From UBA1546 sp049302185 (GTDB lineage Bacteria; Nitrospirota; Thermodesulfovibrionia; Thermodesulfovibrionales; UBA1546): DNA of 64,000 nucleotides. Under the pieces are notes generated by a model, which saw only the letters and a list, made by a program, of their open reading frames with translations, had not been told where the DNA came from and did no database searches. Made by a program: the position numbers and the translations under genes. The stretch is from assembly GCA_049302185.1 (NCBI GenBank), contig JBAQLV010000030.1, forward strand, positions 1-64,000, written 5' to 3'. This document shows, one piece after another, positions 41,610-50,248 of the stretch (within the stretch, counting starts at the first letter, position 1; every line of letters starts with the position of its first letter).

Positions 41610-42511
41610 CTCAATAACATTTCAAGCAGCGCCTTTTGAACATGCAAGCGGTTTTCTGCCTGATCAAATACAGCGCTGTGCGGGCCGTCCATAATCTCAT
41701 CTGTTATCTCTTCGCCTCTGTGCGCGGGCAGACAGTGAAGCACAATAACATCTTTCTTTGCGCAGGAAAGAAGTTTGCTGTTTATCTGATAATCTTTCAG
41801 CCTCTTTCTTTTTTCTTCCGCTTCTTCTTCCTGACCCATGCTGACCCATACATCCGTATAAATCACATCAGCCCGTCCCGCAGCCTCTTTCGGATCCCTG
41901 AGAATAATTATCTCGCTCTTTGCAGAAGCCTTTGCTTTTTCAAACACTTCAGAATTCGGCTCATAACCTTCAGGACACGCAACAGTAAGATTCATTTCCA
42001 TCCTTGATGCAGCCTCAATCAGCGAGTTTGCAACATTATTGCCGTCGCCGATGTATGCTACCCTCACATCCTTCAGGCGTCCTTTTTTCTTAAGTATTGT
42101 CATCAAATCAGCCAGCGCCTGACACGGATGATGCAAATCGCTGAGCCCATTGATAACAGGCATGGAAGAATGCGATGCAAACTCTTCAAGCAAATCGTGC
42201 CCGAATGTCCTTACAACAACTGCATCAAGGTATCTGGAAAGCGTCCTTGCCGTATCCGCTGTTGTCTCGCCTCTGCCAAGCTGTATCTCATTAGGGGTTA
42301 AATAGACTGAATGCGCGCCCAACTGATAAATCCCCACCTCAAACGAAACCCTTGTCCTTGTAGATGCCTTCCCAAATAGAAGCCCGATGCTTTTTCCAAG
42401 CAGCGGGCACCTGCTGGCATCAATCCCTGACTTCATATCAATCGCCCGCTTCAAGAGTTTATTTATCTCTTCTGAAGATAAATCCCATAATGTCAGAAAA
42501 TGCCTCTTCAT
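41606..42511 (-). CDS. argF: Ornithine carbamoyltransferase
   Basis: Makes citrulline from ornithine and carbamoyl phosphate in arginine synthesis. It has 301 residues. Motifs are the carbamoyl-phosphate site KASTRTRVSFEVG near 49, HPCQALADLMTI near 130 and the ornithine-binding HCLPAHRGEEITDEI near 259. It is 34 bases downstream of argD on the same strand, so the two arginine genes form an operon. Confidence 0.96.
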   Translation of the reverse strand: MKRHFLTLWDLSSEEINKLLKRAIDMKSGIDASRCPLLGKSIGLLFGKASTRTRVSFEVGIYQLGAHSVYLTPNEIQLGRGETTADTARTLSRYLDAVVVRTFGHDLLEEFASHSSMPVINGLSDLHHPCQALADLMTILKKKGRLKDVRVAYIGDGNNVANSLIEAASRMEMNLTVACPEGYEPNSEVFEKAKASAKSEIIILRDPKEAAGRADVIYTDVWVSMGQEEEAEEKRKRLKDYQINSKLLSCAKKDVIVLHCLPAHRGEEITDEIMDGPHSAVFDQAENRLHVQKALLEMLLS

Positions 42512-42545
42512 CCTGAAATCCTTTCAACCTCTTTTCTTAAAAACT

Positions 42546-43745
42546 TCATACAACATTGCTCAGCACTTCATCCAGTATATCAATCATGCTGTCTATGTCT
42601 CTTCCATGTACAATCAGAGGAGGAGTAAAACGAAGCACATTCCCTGCTGTACAGTTAAGGAGAAGTCCCTTTTCCATGCATGCCTTAACAATGGATGAAC
42701 AATCCCTTGTAAGCTCCATGCCTACAAGAAGTCCCATTCCTCTTATATCAGCTATCACAGCCGGGAATTCTTTCTGCAGGCATTTTAATTCATTTTTGAG
42801 ATATTCTCCCATCCGCTTGCACTGGTCAAACATAAAGCCGTCTTCAAGAATTGTCTCCATTGTCGCTATTGCTGCCGCACATACAAGCGGATTGCCGCCG
42901 AATGTAGATGCATGAGAACCCGGCACAAAGGCAGACGCCGCCTTGTCTGTGGCAAGCATTGCGCCTATCGGCACGCCGCTGCCGAGCCCTTTTGCAAGGG
43001 TCACTATATCAGGGGCGGCATTAAAATGTTCGTAAGCAAAGAGTTTCCCTGTGCGTCCCATGCCTGTCTGAACCTCATCAAGAATAAGAAGCAGGTTATG
43101 CTTGTTGCACAGCTCACGCACTTTTTTAAAGTAATCATTGTCAGGAATCTTTACTCCTCCCTCACCCTGTATCGGCTCAAGCATGACAGCGCAGGTATTC
43201 TGTGTTATTGCAGATTCGAGCGCGCTGATATCATTAAAGGCTGCATGTTTGAAACCCGGAACCAATGGCTCAAAACCTTTCTGAAATTTCTCCTGGCCTG
43301 TTGCCGTAACAGTTGCAAGAGTCCTTCCGTGAAATGAATTAACAGCGGTTATTATCTCAAATTTATCTTTGCCGAGATGCTCTTTAGCATATTTTCTGGC
43401 AAGTTTTATTGCTGCCTCGTTTGCCTCTGCTCCGGAATTACAGAAAAAAACCTTGTCTGCAAAAGAGTGATCCACAAGCAGTTTTGCAAGTTTTATCTGC
43501 GGCTCTATATGATAGAGATTTGAGACATGAATCAGCCGCTGCGCCTGCTTCTGAATGGCGACAACGACCTTCGGATGGCAGTGTCCGAGCACATTTACCG
43601 CTATGCCCCCGACAAAATCAAGGTATTCTTTTCCGTCAGCCCCCCACACCTTCATGCCGCGGCCTTTTCTGAGGACAATCGGAAACCTGTTATATGTATT
43701 CATCAGATAATGTCCGGAATCTTCGAGAAGTTTCTTGATTTCCAT
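42546..43745 (-). CDS. argD: Acetylornithine aminotransferase
   Basis: PLP-dependent class III aminotransferase in arginine (and possibly lysine) synthesis, 399 residues from the chosen start. Motifs are FVGGIAVNVLGHCHPKVVVAI near 41, FCNSGAEANEAAIKLARKY near 95, LILDEVQTGMGRTG with the cofactor Asp, and TLAKGLGSGVPIGAMLA with the PLP lysine. I choose ATG 43745 (MEIKKLLEDS); upstream the frame is open, but a TTGATT-N17-TATTAT promoter ends 5 bases before this ATG, so the mRNA is probably leaderless. Confidence 0.95.
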   Translation of the reverse strand: MEIKKLLEDSGHYLMNTYNRFPIVLRKGRGMKVWGADGKEYLDFVGGIAVNVLGHCHPKVVVAIQKQAQRLIHVSNLYHIEPQIKLAKLLVDHSFADKVFFCNSGAEANEAAIKLARKYAKEHLGKDKFEIITAVNSFHGRTLATVTATGQEKFQKGFEPLVPGFKHAAFNDISALESAITQNTCAVMLEPIQGEGGVKIPDNDYFKKVRELCNKHNLLLILDEVQTGMGRTGKLFAYEHFNAAPDIVTLAKGLGSGVPIGAMLATDKAASAFVPGSHASTFGGNPLVCAAAIATMETILEDGFMFDQCKRMGEYLKNELKCLQKEFPAVIADIRGMGLLVGMELTRDCSSIVKACMEKGLLLNCTAGNVLRFTPPLIVHGRDIDSMIDILDEVLSNVV

Positions 43746-43750
43746 AAGTG

Positions 43751-43779
43751 ATAATAACGAAAAATTCAATAAAAATCAA
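43751..43779 (-). promoter_or_regulatory. Promoter of argD-argF, apparently leaderless
   Basis: On the minus strand TTGATT (43774-43779), exactly 17 bases, then TATTAT (43751-43756). The expected start base is the A of the argD ATG or one beside it. No ribosome-binding site exists. Confidence 0.7.
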
Positions 43780-43792
43780 ACGTAACAATAAA

Positions 43793-43821
43793 TTGACAGA
43801 TTAGAAAACTTATGATAATTT
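43793..43821 (+). promoter_or_regulatory. Sigma-70 promoter of the second HD-GYP gene
   Basis: TTGACA (43793-43798), 17 bases, TAATTT (43816-43821). The leader to the ATG at 43900 would be about 70 bases. It diverges from the argD promoter with only 13 bases between the two -35 boxes. Confidence 0.7.
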
Positions 43822-43899
43822 TGCAGCAGAACCACTATTAATACGGAGGCAGCAAAACCTTGCAGATAATTTGGATGTATGCAATCATAAGAATATAAC

Positions 43900-45303
43900 A
43901 TGGACAGCAAAGAAAAAGATTTTATAAACACCAAGGATATAATAAACCAGTTTACCGTTATTATAAGGACTGCTTATATCCACGACCCCGGCAATATTGC
44001 CGTCACAACAGCAATGGACAGATTTATTGCGCTTATGAGTCCTTTCATTGAGGCTGAGGGAGAACTGATGCTGGATCTTAGAGGAGAATTCTTCTATATC
44101 AATGATAAAAGAGTAAGATACCCTCTTGAGTTCCTGCCAAACTTTGATTTCCTATCAAGGGAATTCAGGAGAAGAGGACTTGGCAGTATTGCTTTTAAAG
44201 ATACCTTGCAGCATGAAGACATCAGGACATTTTTGAAGGCATTTATAACATCTATGTTTTCAGAAACAACATTCGAGACTCTTGAAGAAAGCATGTCCGG
44301 CATTGACAGCATTAAGGTCGGGAGGCTGAAGAAGATAAGGACTGCAGGTGAAGGAGAGCCTGACGTTCGCAGAGTTATAAAAAAGACATATTTCAACGCT
44401 GTTTCACATACAAGGGCTGTTATGAGCAAATTAAAAGCAGGGGGAGAAGTGAGCATGAGAAAAACCAAAAGAGTGGTAGAGTCAATGGTTGACCTGATAC
44501 TGGAGGAAGAACAGCTCCTTATCGGCATGACATCAATTAAAGACTATGACGAATATACCTATAACCATTCGGTTAATGTGAGCATACTGTCAGTTGCGCT
44601 CGGGCAGAGGATCGGACTGAGCAGAAAGGCGCTGACAGAACTCGGAATCGTAGCGCTGTTCCATGACATAGGAAAGATAGAAATACCAAAGGAAATACTG
44701 AACAAGTCTACCAGCTTTACCGAGCAGGAATGGGACATAGTAAAAAAACATCCCTTCTGGGGCGTAAGGGCGCTGTTGAGGATGAGAACGATTGACTTCA
44801 CGTCAATAAGGGCTGCCATTACCTCATTTGAGCATCATATGTACTGTGACCTTTCCGGATATCCTAAACCGAGACAGCCATTAGAACTGGACTTTTATTC
44901 AAAGATCGTGACGCTTGCTGACAACTATGACGGAATGACATCATCAAGAGTGTATGCAAGGATACCCCTGCCGCCTGACAAGGCTTTAAGCCTTATGATG
45001 GAAAAGGCAGGGACACAGCTTGACCCAACCCTTTTTAAATTTTTCACCAATATGATGGGTATTTTCCCTATAGGCACACTTGTTATGATTGACACAAAAG
45101 AACTCGGGCTTGTCTATCAAAGCAGCGCTATGTTTTTAAACAGGCCACAGGTTCTTGTTATCATTAACAGCAGGGAAGAGAAAGTGGAAGGCTATGTTGT
45201 TGACCTTGCAGAAAAAGACTCTGACGGCAAATTCGTGAGGACAATTGTCAAAACCATGGACCCGAATAGATATAAAATCAATCTCGCAGATTATCTGCTA
45301 TAA
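43900..45303 (+). CDS. HD-GYP domain signalling protein with uncharacterised N-terminal domain
   Basis: Protein of 467 residues. The N-terminal half (about 1-190) has no recognisable domain and is predicted mixed alpha/beta. The C-terminal half has an HD domain with FHDIGKIEIPKEIL near 250 and a GYP-like loop EHHMYCDLSGYPKPRQP near 310, followed by a short beta-rich tail. It should be a cyclic-di-GMP phosphodiesterase or an inactive relative. No membrane helix is seen, so it is cytoplasmic. There are three HD-GYP-type loci in the window: this one, 16059 and the broken 48443. Confidence 0.88.
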   Translation: MDSKEKDFINTKDIINQFTVIIRTAYIHDPGNIAVTTAMDRFIALMSPFIEAEGELMLDLRGEFFYINDKRVRYPLEFLPNFDFLSREFRRRGLGSIAFKDTLQHEDIRTFLKAFITSMFSETTFETLEESMSGIDSIKVGRLKKIRTAGEGEPDVRRVIKKTYFNAVSHTRAVMSKLKAGGEVSMRKTKRVVESMVDLILEEEQLLIGMTSIKDYDEYTYNHSVNVSILSVALGQRIGLSRKALTELGIVALFHDIGKIEIPKEILNKSTSFTEQEWDIVKKHPFWGVRALLRMRTIDFTSIRAAITSFEHHMYCDLSGYPKPRQPLELDFYSKIVTLADNYDGMTSSRVYARIPLPPDKALSLMMEKAGTQLDPTLFKFFTNMMGIFPIGTLVMIDTKELGLVYQSSAMFLNRPQVLVIINSREEKVEGYVVDLAEKDSDGKFVRTIVKTMDPNRYKINLADYLL

Positions 45304-45521
45304 GACAGCACGCTATTTAGGCGGCTGTGTCTGTCTTTCGGCAATATTAAACTACCACTGTAAAAGTATAAATGTTAGTGCAATATATTTTGTTCTTCAC
45401 ATCTGTTATGCGGGGCTATCCGCTCCATTTCATTGCGACTTCAGCCCCTATTCTGACAGACCCGTGAATCTTGCCTTAATCCAAACACAGCCTCCCTATG
45501 AGTCTTAGAACTGATATGAGT

Positions 45522-45527
45522 TATAAT
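45522..45527 (+). promoter_or_regulatory. -10 box of cooC (45534), leaderless type
   Basis: TATAAT ends six bases before the ATG at 45534, so transcription would start at the ATG itself. The -35 is poor (TGAGTC). There is no ribosome-binding site. Confidence 0.45.
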
Positions 45528-45533
45528 ACTTTT

Positions 45534-46325
45534 ATGAAGATAGCGATAACAGGAAAAGGCGGGGTCGGCAAAACAACCTTATCTGCTGTATTGAGCCATA
45601 TCTTCGCATCTGAGGGGAAAAAGGTGATTGCAGTGGATGCAGACCCCGATGCAAATCTTGCCGCTGCCTTTGGTATAAGCCGCAGTGAAACGGCAAAGAT
45701 TAAACCGATAGCAGAGATGACATGGCTGGTTGAAGAGCGGACAGGAGCAAAGCCCGGCAGTTCAGGAGGCATCTTCAAACTCAATCCCAGAGTGGATGAC
45801 ATCCCTGCCGAATACGGCTACAGATTTGACAACATAACCCTGCTGATAACAGGGAAATCAAAAGAAGCTGCATCGGGCTGTTACTGCCCTGAAAATGTAT
45901 TTTTAAAAAGGCTTCTCAAACATCTTATCGCTGAAAGAGATGAGGTTGTGATAGTGGATATGGAGGCAGGCATTGAGCACCTTACAAGAGGAACCACTGA
46001 GCATGTGGATGCTTTTATAGTCGTTGTTGAGCCGGGACAGAGGAGCATTCAGACAGCACACACTGTCAAGGAGATGGCAAAAGGGCTTGGAGTAAAAGAG
46101 GTTATGGCAGTTGCCAACAAGGTAAGAACATCAGAAGACCTTGATTTCATAAAAACCAGTATGGGCGGCATGAAACTGATAGGTGTTATAAGCTTTAACA
46201 ATTCAATAATGGAAGCTGACATAAAAGGCATCTCTCCTTATAAAAACTCTCCTGAAACAACGAGGGAAATAAAAAAAATCAAAGACACCCTTGAAGGCAT
46301 CCTCAATGAGAAAAAGCAGCGATAA
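45534..46325 (+). CDS. cooC: CooC-type nickel-insertion ATPase (CO dehydrogenase maturation), first copy
   Basis: MinD-like ATPase of 263 residues that inserts nickel into CO dehydrogenase (CooC/AcsF family). Deviant Walker A KIAITGKGGVGKTT at the start, DADPDANLAAAFG near 39, the dimer-interface metal motif SGCYCPENV near 115 and the switch region VDMEAGIEHLTRGT. I choose ATG 45534, which begins with the P-loop as in the family; the frame is open upstream to 45498 only in repeat-free intergenic DNA. The next gene (5-formyl-THF cycloligase) overlaps its end by 20 bases. No CODH gene lies in the window; a paralogue is at 61127-61894. Confidence 0.9.
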   Translation: MKIAITGKGGVGKTTLSAVLSHIFASEGKKVIAVDADPDANLAAAFGISRSETAKIKPIAEMTWLVEERTGAKPGSSGGIFKLNPRVDDIPAEYGYRFDNITLLITGKSKEAASGCYCPENVFLKRLLKHLIAERDEVVIVDMEAGIEHLTRGTTEHVDAFIVVVEPGQRSIQTAHTVKEMAKGLGVKEVMAVANKVRTSEDLDFIKTSMGGMKLIGVISFNNSIMEADIKGISPYKNSPETTREIKKIKDTLEGILNEKKQR

Positions 46326-46893
46326 AAAAACACTAAGACAGGAAACCCTTCTTAAAAGAGACGCCATTTCAGGAAATATTAAGGAAGAAAAAGATGCCGC
46401 CATAAGACAGCGCATAATCCAGCTCCCTGAATTCACAGATGCAAAAACAATACTTTTCTATGCCTCTTTCAGAAGCGAGGTTGATACGATGGAGATGATT
46501 AAAATTTCACTTAGCCATGGGAAACAGGCCGTACTGCCAAAGGTTGATAAAGAAAATAAGAGATTAAAGCTCTATGAAATAAAGGATATGAATGAACTCG
46601 CAAAGGGCTACATGGGAATCTTAGAGCCATCCATATCAGAGAAAAGATTAACAGGGCTTGATGATATTGACCTCATCATCATTCCGGGCGCAGCCTTTGA
46701 TGTCTCAGGAAACAGGCTCGGCTACGGCGCAGGATTTTATGACAGGCTTCTTGCCGAAATAAAGAATAAAATCCCGATAATAGCTCCTACATACGAAGAA
46801 CAGATTGTCGAGAATATACCTTCAGAGCCCCATGATGTAAGGGTGGATAAGATTGTTACTGACAGAAGGGTGATTGAGTGTGAGGGGAAATAG
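46306..46893 (+). CDS. 5-formyltetrahydrofolate cyclo-ligase
   Basis: Converts 5-formyl-THF to methenyl-THF with ATP. It has 195 residues. Motifs are ILFYASFRSEVDTMEMI near 48, LPKVDKENKRLKLYEI near 80 and the Mg-ATP region IPGAAFDVSGNRLGYGAGFYDRLL near 125. The ATG at 46306 has GAAGG eight bases upstream and lies inside the end of cooC. With folE and folD it is the third folate/one-carbon gene of the window. Confidence 0.93.
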   Translation: MRKSSDKKTLRQETLLKRDAISGNIKEEKDAAIRQRIIQLPEFTDAKTILFYASFRSEVDTMEMIKISLSHGKQAVLPKVDKENKRLKLYEIKDMNELAKGYMGILEPSISEKRLTGLDDIDLIIIPGAAFDVSGNRLGYGAGFYDRLLAEIKNKIPIIAPTYEEQIVENIPSEPHDVRVDKIVTDRRVIECEGK

Positions 46894-46895
46894 CA

Positions 46896-47012
46896 TTGAA
46901 AGATATAATTGCCGGACAGCCTTTGAGCGACATCAGAGAATTTTTGGTAACAAATCTCGGCAAAGTGGAAGATAAGCAATTTCAACTGTCTGAGCCTGTC
47001 AGACTCGTCTGA
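46896..47012 (+). CDS. Possible small protein or gene remnant after 5-FCL
   Basis: TTG at 46896 with GAGGGG 8 bases upstream opens 38 codons (MKDIIAGQPLSDIREFLVTN...). The ribosome-binding site and position, two bases after the previous stop, argue for translation. The sequence beyond the stop looks decayed, and no family is recognised, so a truncated gene is equally possible. Confidence 0.35.
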   Translation: MKDIIAGQPLSDIREFLVTNLGKVEDKQFQLSEPVRLV

Positions 47013-47121
47013 TTCGCCGAGGCTAAAAAGGCGAGTTTTGAAATTGCCTGTAACGAGCCATAGATTTGTCAAAAAGTCTCTGCAAAAAGCGAAAAGGTTG
47101 TTCGGCAGCAGCGTAGAAGTT

Positions 47122-48378
47122 TTATTTTAAAAACTCAGGAATCCGCGCATTTCTCAATATATCTTTATACGTTTCCCTTTCCCTTATCAAAAAATGCTCT
47201 CTTCCCTTTACCATTACCTCTGCTGGCCTTGGCCTGCTGTTATAATTTGAACTCATCGAAAAACCGTATGCTCCGGCTCCCATTACAGCAAGATATTCCC
47301 CCTGCTTCACTGCCGGCATTTCCCTTTCTTTGACAATAAAATCTCCTGACTCGCATATCGGGCCCACAACATCGGCAAATATTCCGCCCCTTCTCCTTTT
47401 TTCCACAGGCAAAATTCGGTGATAGGCGCCGTAAAGCGAAGGCCTGAGAAGGTCATTCATCCCCGCATCCACTATCACAAACTCTTTTTCAAAACCATGC
47501 TTCAGGTAAAGGGTCTTTGTAACGAGTATTCCTGCATTCCCGGCTATAGACCTGCCGGGCTCCATTATCAATGTCATCTTTCTTCCCTTAAGCAAAGGCA
47601 GGAGGTTCCTCGCAAGGTCTAATGGCACAGGCGGTTCCTCATCCTTATACGAGATGCCAAGCCCGCCGCCAATATCAAGGCATTTGATATTTACTCCTTG
47701 AGCGCTGAGCTCATCAACAAGGACAAGAATCCTTCTGAGGGCATCAACAAACGGAGACACCTTTGTAATCTGAGAACCTATGTGCTTGTGTATGCCGATA
47801 ACAGAAATATTTTTAAGCCTGCTTGCAATCCTGTAATGTTCAACCGCATCTTCAATCGGTATTCCGAATTTATGCTGCCTGAGCCCTGTTGAGATATAAG
47901 GATGAGTTTCAGGGTCAATGTCAGGATTAATCCTCAGCGCAGCAGGAGCCTTTGTCTTCATCTCTCCAGCGATTTTATTTATTGCTCTCAGCTCAGCTTC
48001 AGACTCAACATTAAACATAAGTATCTTTGACTTCAATGCAAACCTTATTTCCTCATCGGTTTTCCCAACGCCTGCATATACAATCTTTTTCGGAGATATG
48101 CCTGCATTTAAAGCTGTATATAACTCTCCGCCTGAAACAATATCAGCGCCTCCGCCGTTTTTTGCAAAGAGCCTCAATATAGACGGATTTGAATTTGATT
48201 TAAGCGCAAAGCAGATTATGTGCGGATAACCGTTAAATGCGTTTTCATACGCCTTGAAATGCCTTAGAAGAGTCTTGTGGCTGTATATATAAAGAGGGGT
48301 GCCGTATTTCTCTGCAAGCCTCTTTACAGGCACATCTTCGGCAAACAGTTCATTTTTCTTATATTTAAAAAAATGCAT
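47122..48378 (-). CDS. lysA: Diaminopimelate decarboxylase
   Basis: PLP enzyme that converts meso-diaminopimelate to lysine. It has 418 residues from ATG 48378 (MHFFKYKKNELFAEDVPVKR). Motifs are PLYIYSHKTLLRHF, the PLP lysine in ICFALKSNSNPSILRLF near 55, FNVESEAELRAI, GIHKHIGSQI and the C-terminal CESGDF. The frame is open for another 63 codons upstream, but that part lacks homology and a ribosome-binding site and lies over the antisense broken HD-GYP gene. Confidence 0.95.
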   Translation of the reverse strand: MHFFKYKKNELFAEDVPVKRLAEKYGTPLYIYSHKTLLRHFKAYENAFNGYPHIICFALKSNSNPSILRLFAKNGGGADIVSGGELYTALNAGISPKKIVYAGVGKTDEEIRFALKSKILMFNVESEAELRAINKIAGEMKTKAPAALRINPDIDPETHPYISTGLRQHKFGIPIEDAVEHYRIASRLKNISVIGIHKHIGSQITKVSPFVDALRRILVLVDELSAQGVNIKCLDIGGGLGISYKDEEPPVPLDLARNLLPLLKGRKMTLIMEPGRSIAGNAGILVTKTLYLKHGFEKEFVIVDAGMNDLLRPSLYGAYHRILPVEKRRRGGIFADVVGPICESGDFIVKEREMPAVKQGEYLAVMGAGAYGFSMSSNYNSRPRPAEVMVKGREHFLIRERETYKDILRNARIPEFLK

Positions 48379-48442
48379 TATTTCACTCTGGTTACGTTTT
48401 ATATTTTTTAACACAGTCTGTCTTATAAAGTCAAAAACTGTG

Positions 48443-49104
48443 ATGCTTGAAGATACAGTGCAGAAAAGAACAAAGGAACTCGCAGATGCGCTTATTATGG
48501 TCAGAAACATGACCAGCGAGGTTATCAGGCGTCTGACAACAGTGGCAGAATACAAAGATACCGACACAGGAGCCCATATCTCGCGCGTAGGCCTTTATTC
48601 AAATAAGATGAGGCTCTGGGGATGTCTATGGATTTCATAGAGATAATCACATTTACAAGTTCTATGCATGATATAGGCAAGATAGGAATCCCCGACAACA
48701 TACTCTTAAAACCGGGGACTCTCACCGCCGAGGAATTTGAAATCATGAAGAAACATACGACAATAAGAGAAAAAGTGCTCGCAGGTTCAAGCTATCCTAT
48801 GATTAAGACAGCTGCGTCTATTGCATTAAACCATCATGAAAGATGGGACGGCAAAGGGTATCCGAGAGGTTTAAAGGGAGAAGAAATACCAATTGAAGGC
48901 AGGATTGTCATGCTTGTTGACCAGTATGATGCTCTGCGCACCAAAAGGCCGTACAAAAAAGGTTTTACGCATGAGGAAACATTCAAGATAATAACAGAGG
49001 GAGACGGCAGGACAATGCCAGAGCATTTTGATCCAAAGGTGTTAAAGGCATTCATTGATATTGCGCCTGTGTTTGACGAAATATACGAGACCTTTAAGGA
49101 CTGA
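48443..49104 (+). pseudogene. Frameshifted and N-terminally truncated HD-GYP response-regulator-like gene
   Basis: Residues LEDTVQKRTKELADALIMVRN and RLTTVAEYKDTDTGAHISRVGLYSNKM (cited in parts) are typical of the linker and start of an HD-GYP domain behind a receiver domain. Near 48609 the frame shifts: ATGAGGCTCTGGGGATGTC should read ATG-xxx-GAG-GCT-CTG, consistent with loss of four bases. The second frame (from 48622) continues with SSMHDIGKIGIPDNILLKPG and HHERWDGKGYPRGLKGEEIP to 49104. The receiver domain is missing upstream. A translational restart at 48622 would give only part of the HD domain. Confidence 0.85.
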
Positions 49105-49137
49105 ATTTAACTGCCGGCTAAGAAGACTATTTTCGTT

Positions 49138-49212
49138 CGTCATTCCCGTGAAAACGGGAATCTAGACTCCGTCCTAAGGAACGGGATTCCTGCTTCCGCA
49201 AGAATGATAATC
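49138..49212. repeat. REP-like palindrome pair between the broken HD-GYP gene and birA
   Basis: GTCATTCCCGTGAAAACGGG with AATCTAGACTCC, then AACGGGATTCCTGCTTCCGC and AAGAATGATAATC. It belongs to the GTCATTCC/GGAATGAC family. Confidence 0.8.
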
Positions 49213-49231
49213 TGTTAGGACATCATATAAA

Positions 49232-50248
49232 TTATCTCAACATCGTCACATCGCCTGCGCTTATCTTCTTCAACCCGCCTGATGGCAGCCTTAATATCAG
49301 CATGCCTTCATCGTCTATATCCTCTGCTATCCCTGAGATGGCATCTCTTCCGGAAACAACCTTAACCTTTCTTCCAAGAGTTGATGAAAGTTTTTTCCAT
49401 TCGTTGATTAATTGAATTCTGCCGCCTTTAATCAAAACCTTAAACCATCTTTCTAATTCATTCAGTATCGCGGCGATAATAAGTGTTCTTGAAATCTTCT
49501 CACCCCCCCATCCCCCCCTTGCTAAGGGGGGGCAAAGGGGGGTTGTTTCCTTCCTCCTGAGTTCTTCTATTACCGATGCTGCCACAGCACGGACATCAGA
49601 CGGAAACGCATCAATGCTTGCATTCACATTTATACCAATACCGATAACAGCAAAAACAATCCTGTCCTGATCGGATTTCATCTCTGTGAGTATGCCGCCT
49701 AATTTTCTTTCGGATACCATCAGGTCATTGGGCCATTTTATCTTCACTTCAATGCCTGTTAAATTCCTTACAGCTCTGGCGCATGATATTGCGCTCATTA
49801 TTGTAAGAAGGGTCGCATCTTTAGGTTCAATCTCAGGCCTGACAATTACACTCATATAAATATTACCTTTGGGCGGCGAGAACCAAGTCCTTCCGAGCCT
49901 TCCCTTCCCTTTAAACTGTCTGTCTGCGATTATAACTGTCCCATGAGGAACTCCTTTTTCTGCAAGCTCCATTGCAAGCGTATTGGTAGAATCAATGCTC
50001 TCATGAAAGATAATCTCTTTCCCGAAATCACCTCTAACAAGAATTTTCAGTTCTTCGACTGAGAATTCAGGAGTTTTTATGAGCCTGTAGCCCTTTGCAG
50101 TGGAACCCTCAATCACATAGCCTCTCTCTCTCAATGCCTTCATCTTTTTCCAGATTGCCGCCCTCGTAATGCCGAGCCTTCTGCTCATCTCCTCTCCTGA
50201 GACAAAACCATCCTTTTCCTTAAACATCCTGATTATCCTGTCAAACAT
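49232..50248 (-). CDS. birA: Bifunctional biotin-[acetyl-CoA-carboxylase] ligase / biotin repressor, with repeat insertion
   Basis: Activates biotin and attaches it to carrier lysines, and represses biotin genes. It has 338 residues: an N-terminal winged HTH (about 1-65, RRLGITRAAIWKKMKALRERGY), the catalytic core with GKGRLGRTWFSPPKGNIYMSV near 112, KWPNDLMVSERKLGGIL near 170, and a C-terminal SH3-like domain ending SGGLKKISAGDV. A C/G-rich repeat (49501-49545) is translated TTPLCPPLARGGWGGEKIS after residue 232, between the core and the C-terminal domain. Fully separated from bioF at 58852. Its start abuts the nth stop. Confidence 0.94.
   Translation of the reverse strand: MFDRIIRMFKEKDGFVSGEEMSRRLGITRAAIWKKMKALRERGYVIEGSTAKGYRLIKTPEFSVEELKILVRGDFGKEIIFHESIDSTNTLAMELAEKGVPHGTVIIADRQFKGKGRLGRTWFSPPKGNIYMSVIVRPEIEPKDATLLTIMSAISCARAVRNLTGIEVKIKWPNDLMVSERKLGGILTEMKSDQDRIVFAVIGIGINVNASIDAFPSDVRAVAASVIEELRRKETTPLCPPLARGGWGGEKISRTLIIAAILNELERWFKVLIKGGRIQLINEWKKLSSTLGRKVKVVSGRDAISGIAEDIDDEGMLILRLPSGGLKKISAGDVTMLR
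49501..49545. repeat. C/G-rich palindromic element in birA, translated in frame
   Basis: CACCCCCCCATCCCCCCCTT then GCTAAGGGGGGGCAAAGGGG and GG. On the minus strand it is read T-P-L-C-P-P-L-A-R-G-G-W-G-G, the frame used in all other copies. Confidence 0.9.

Noticed and set aside
45498..45533. Upstream start for the first cooC
   Set aside because: The family begins with the P-loop sequence at 45534 and a TATAAT box lies inside the extension.
48379..48567. 63-codon upstream extension of lysA
   Set aside because: It has no homology to the family or ribosome-binding site, and it lies antisense over the broken HD-GYP gene.
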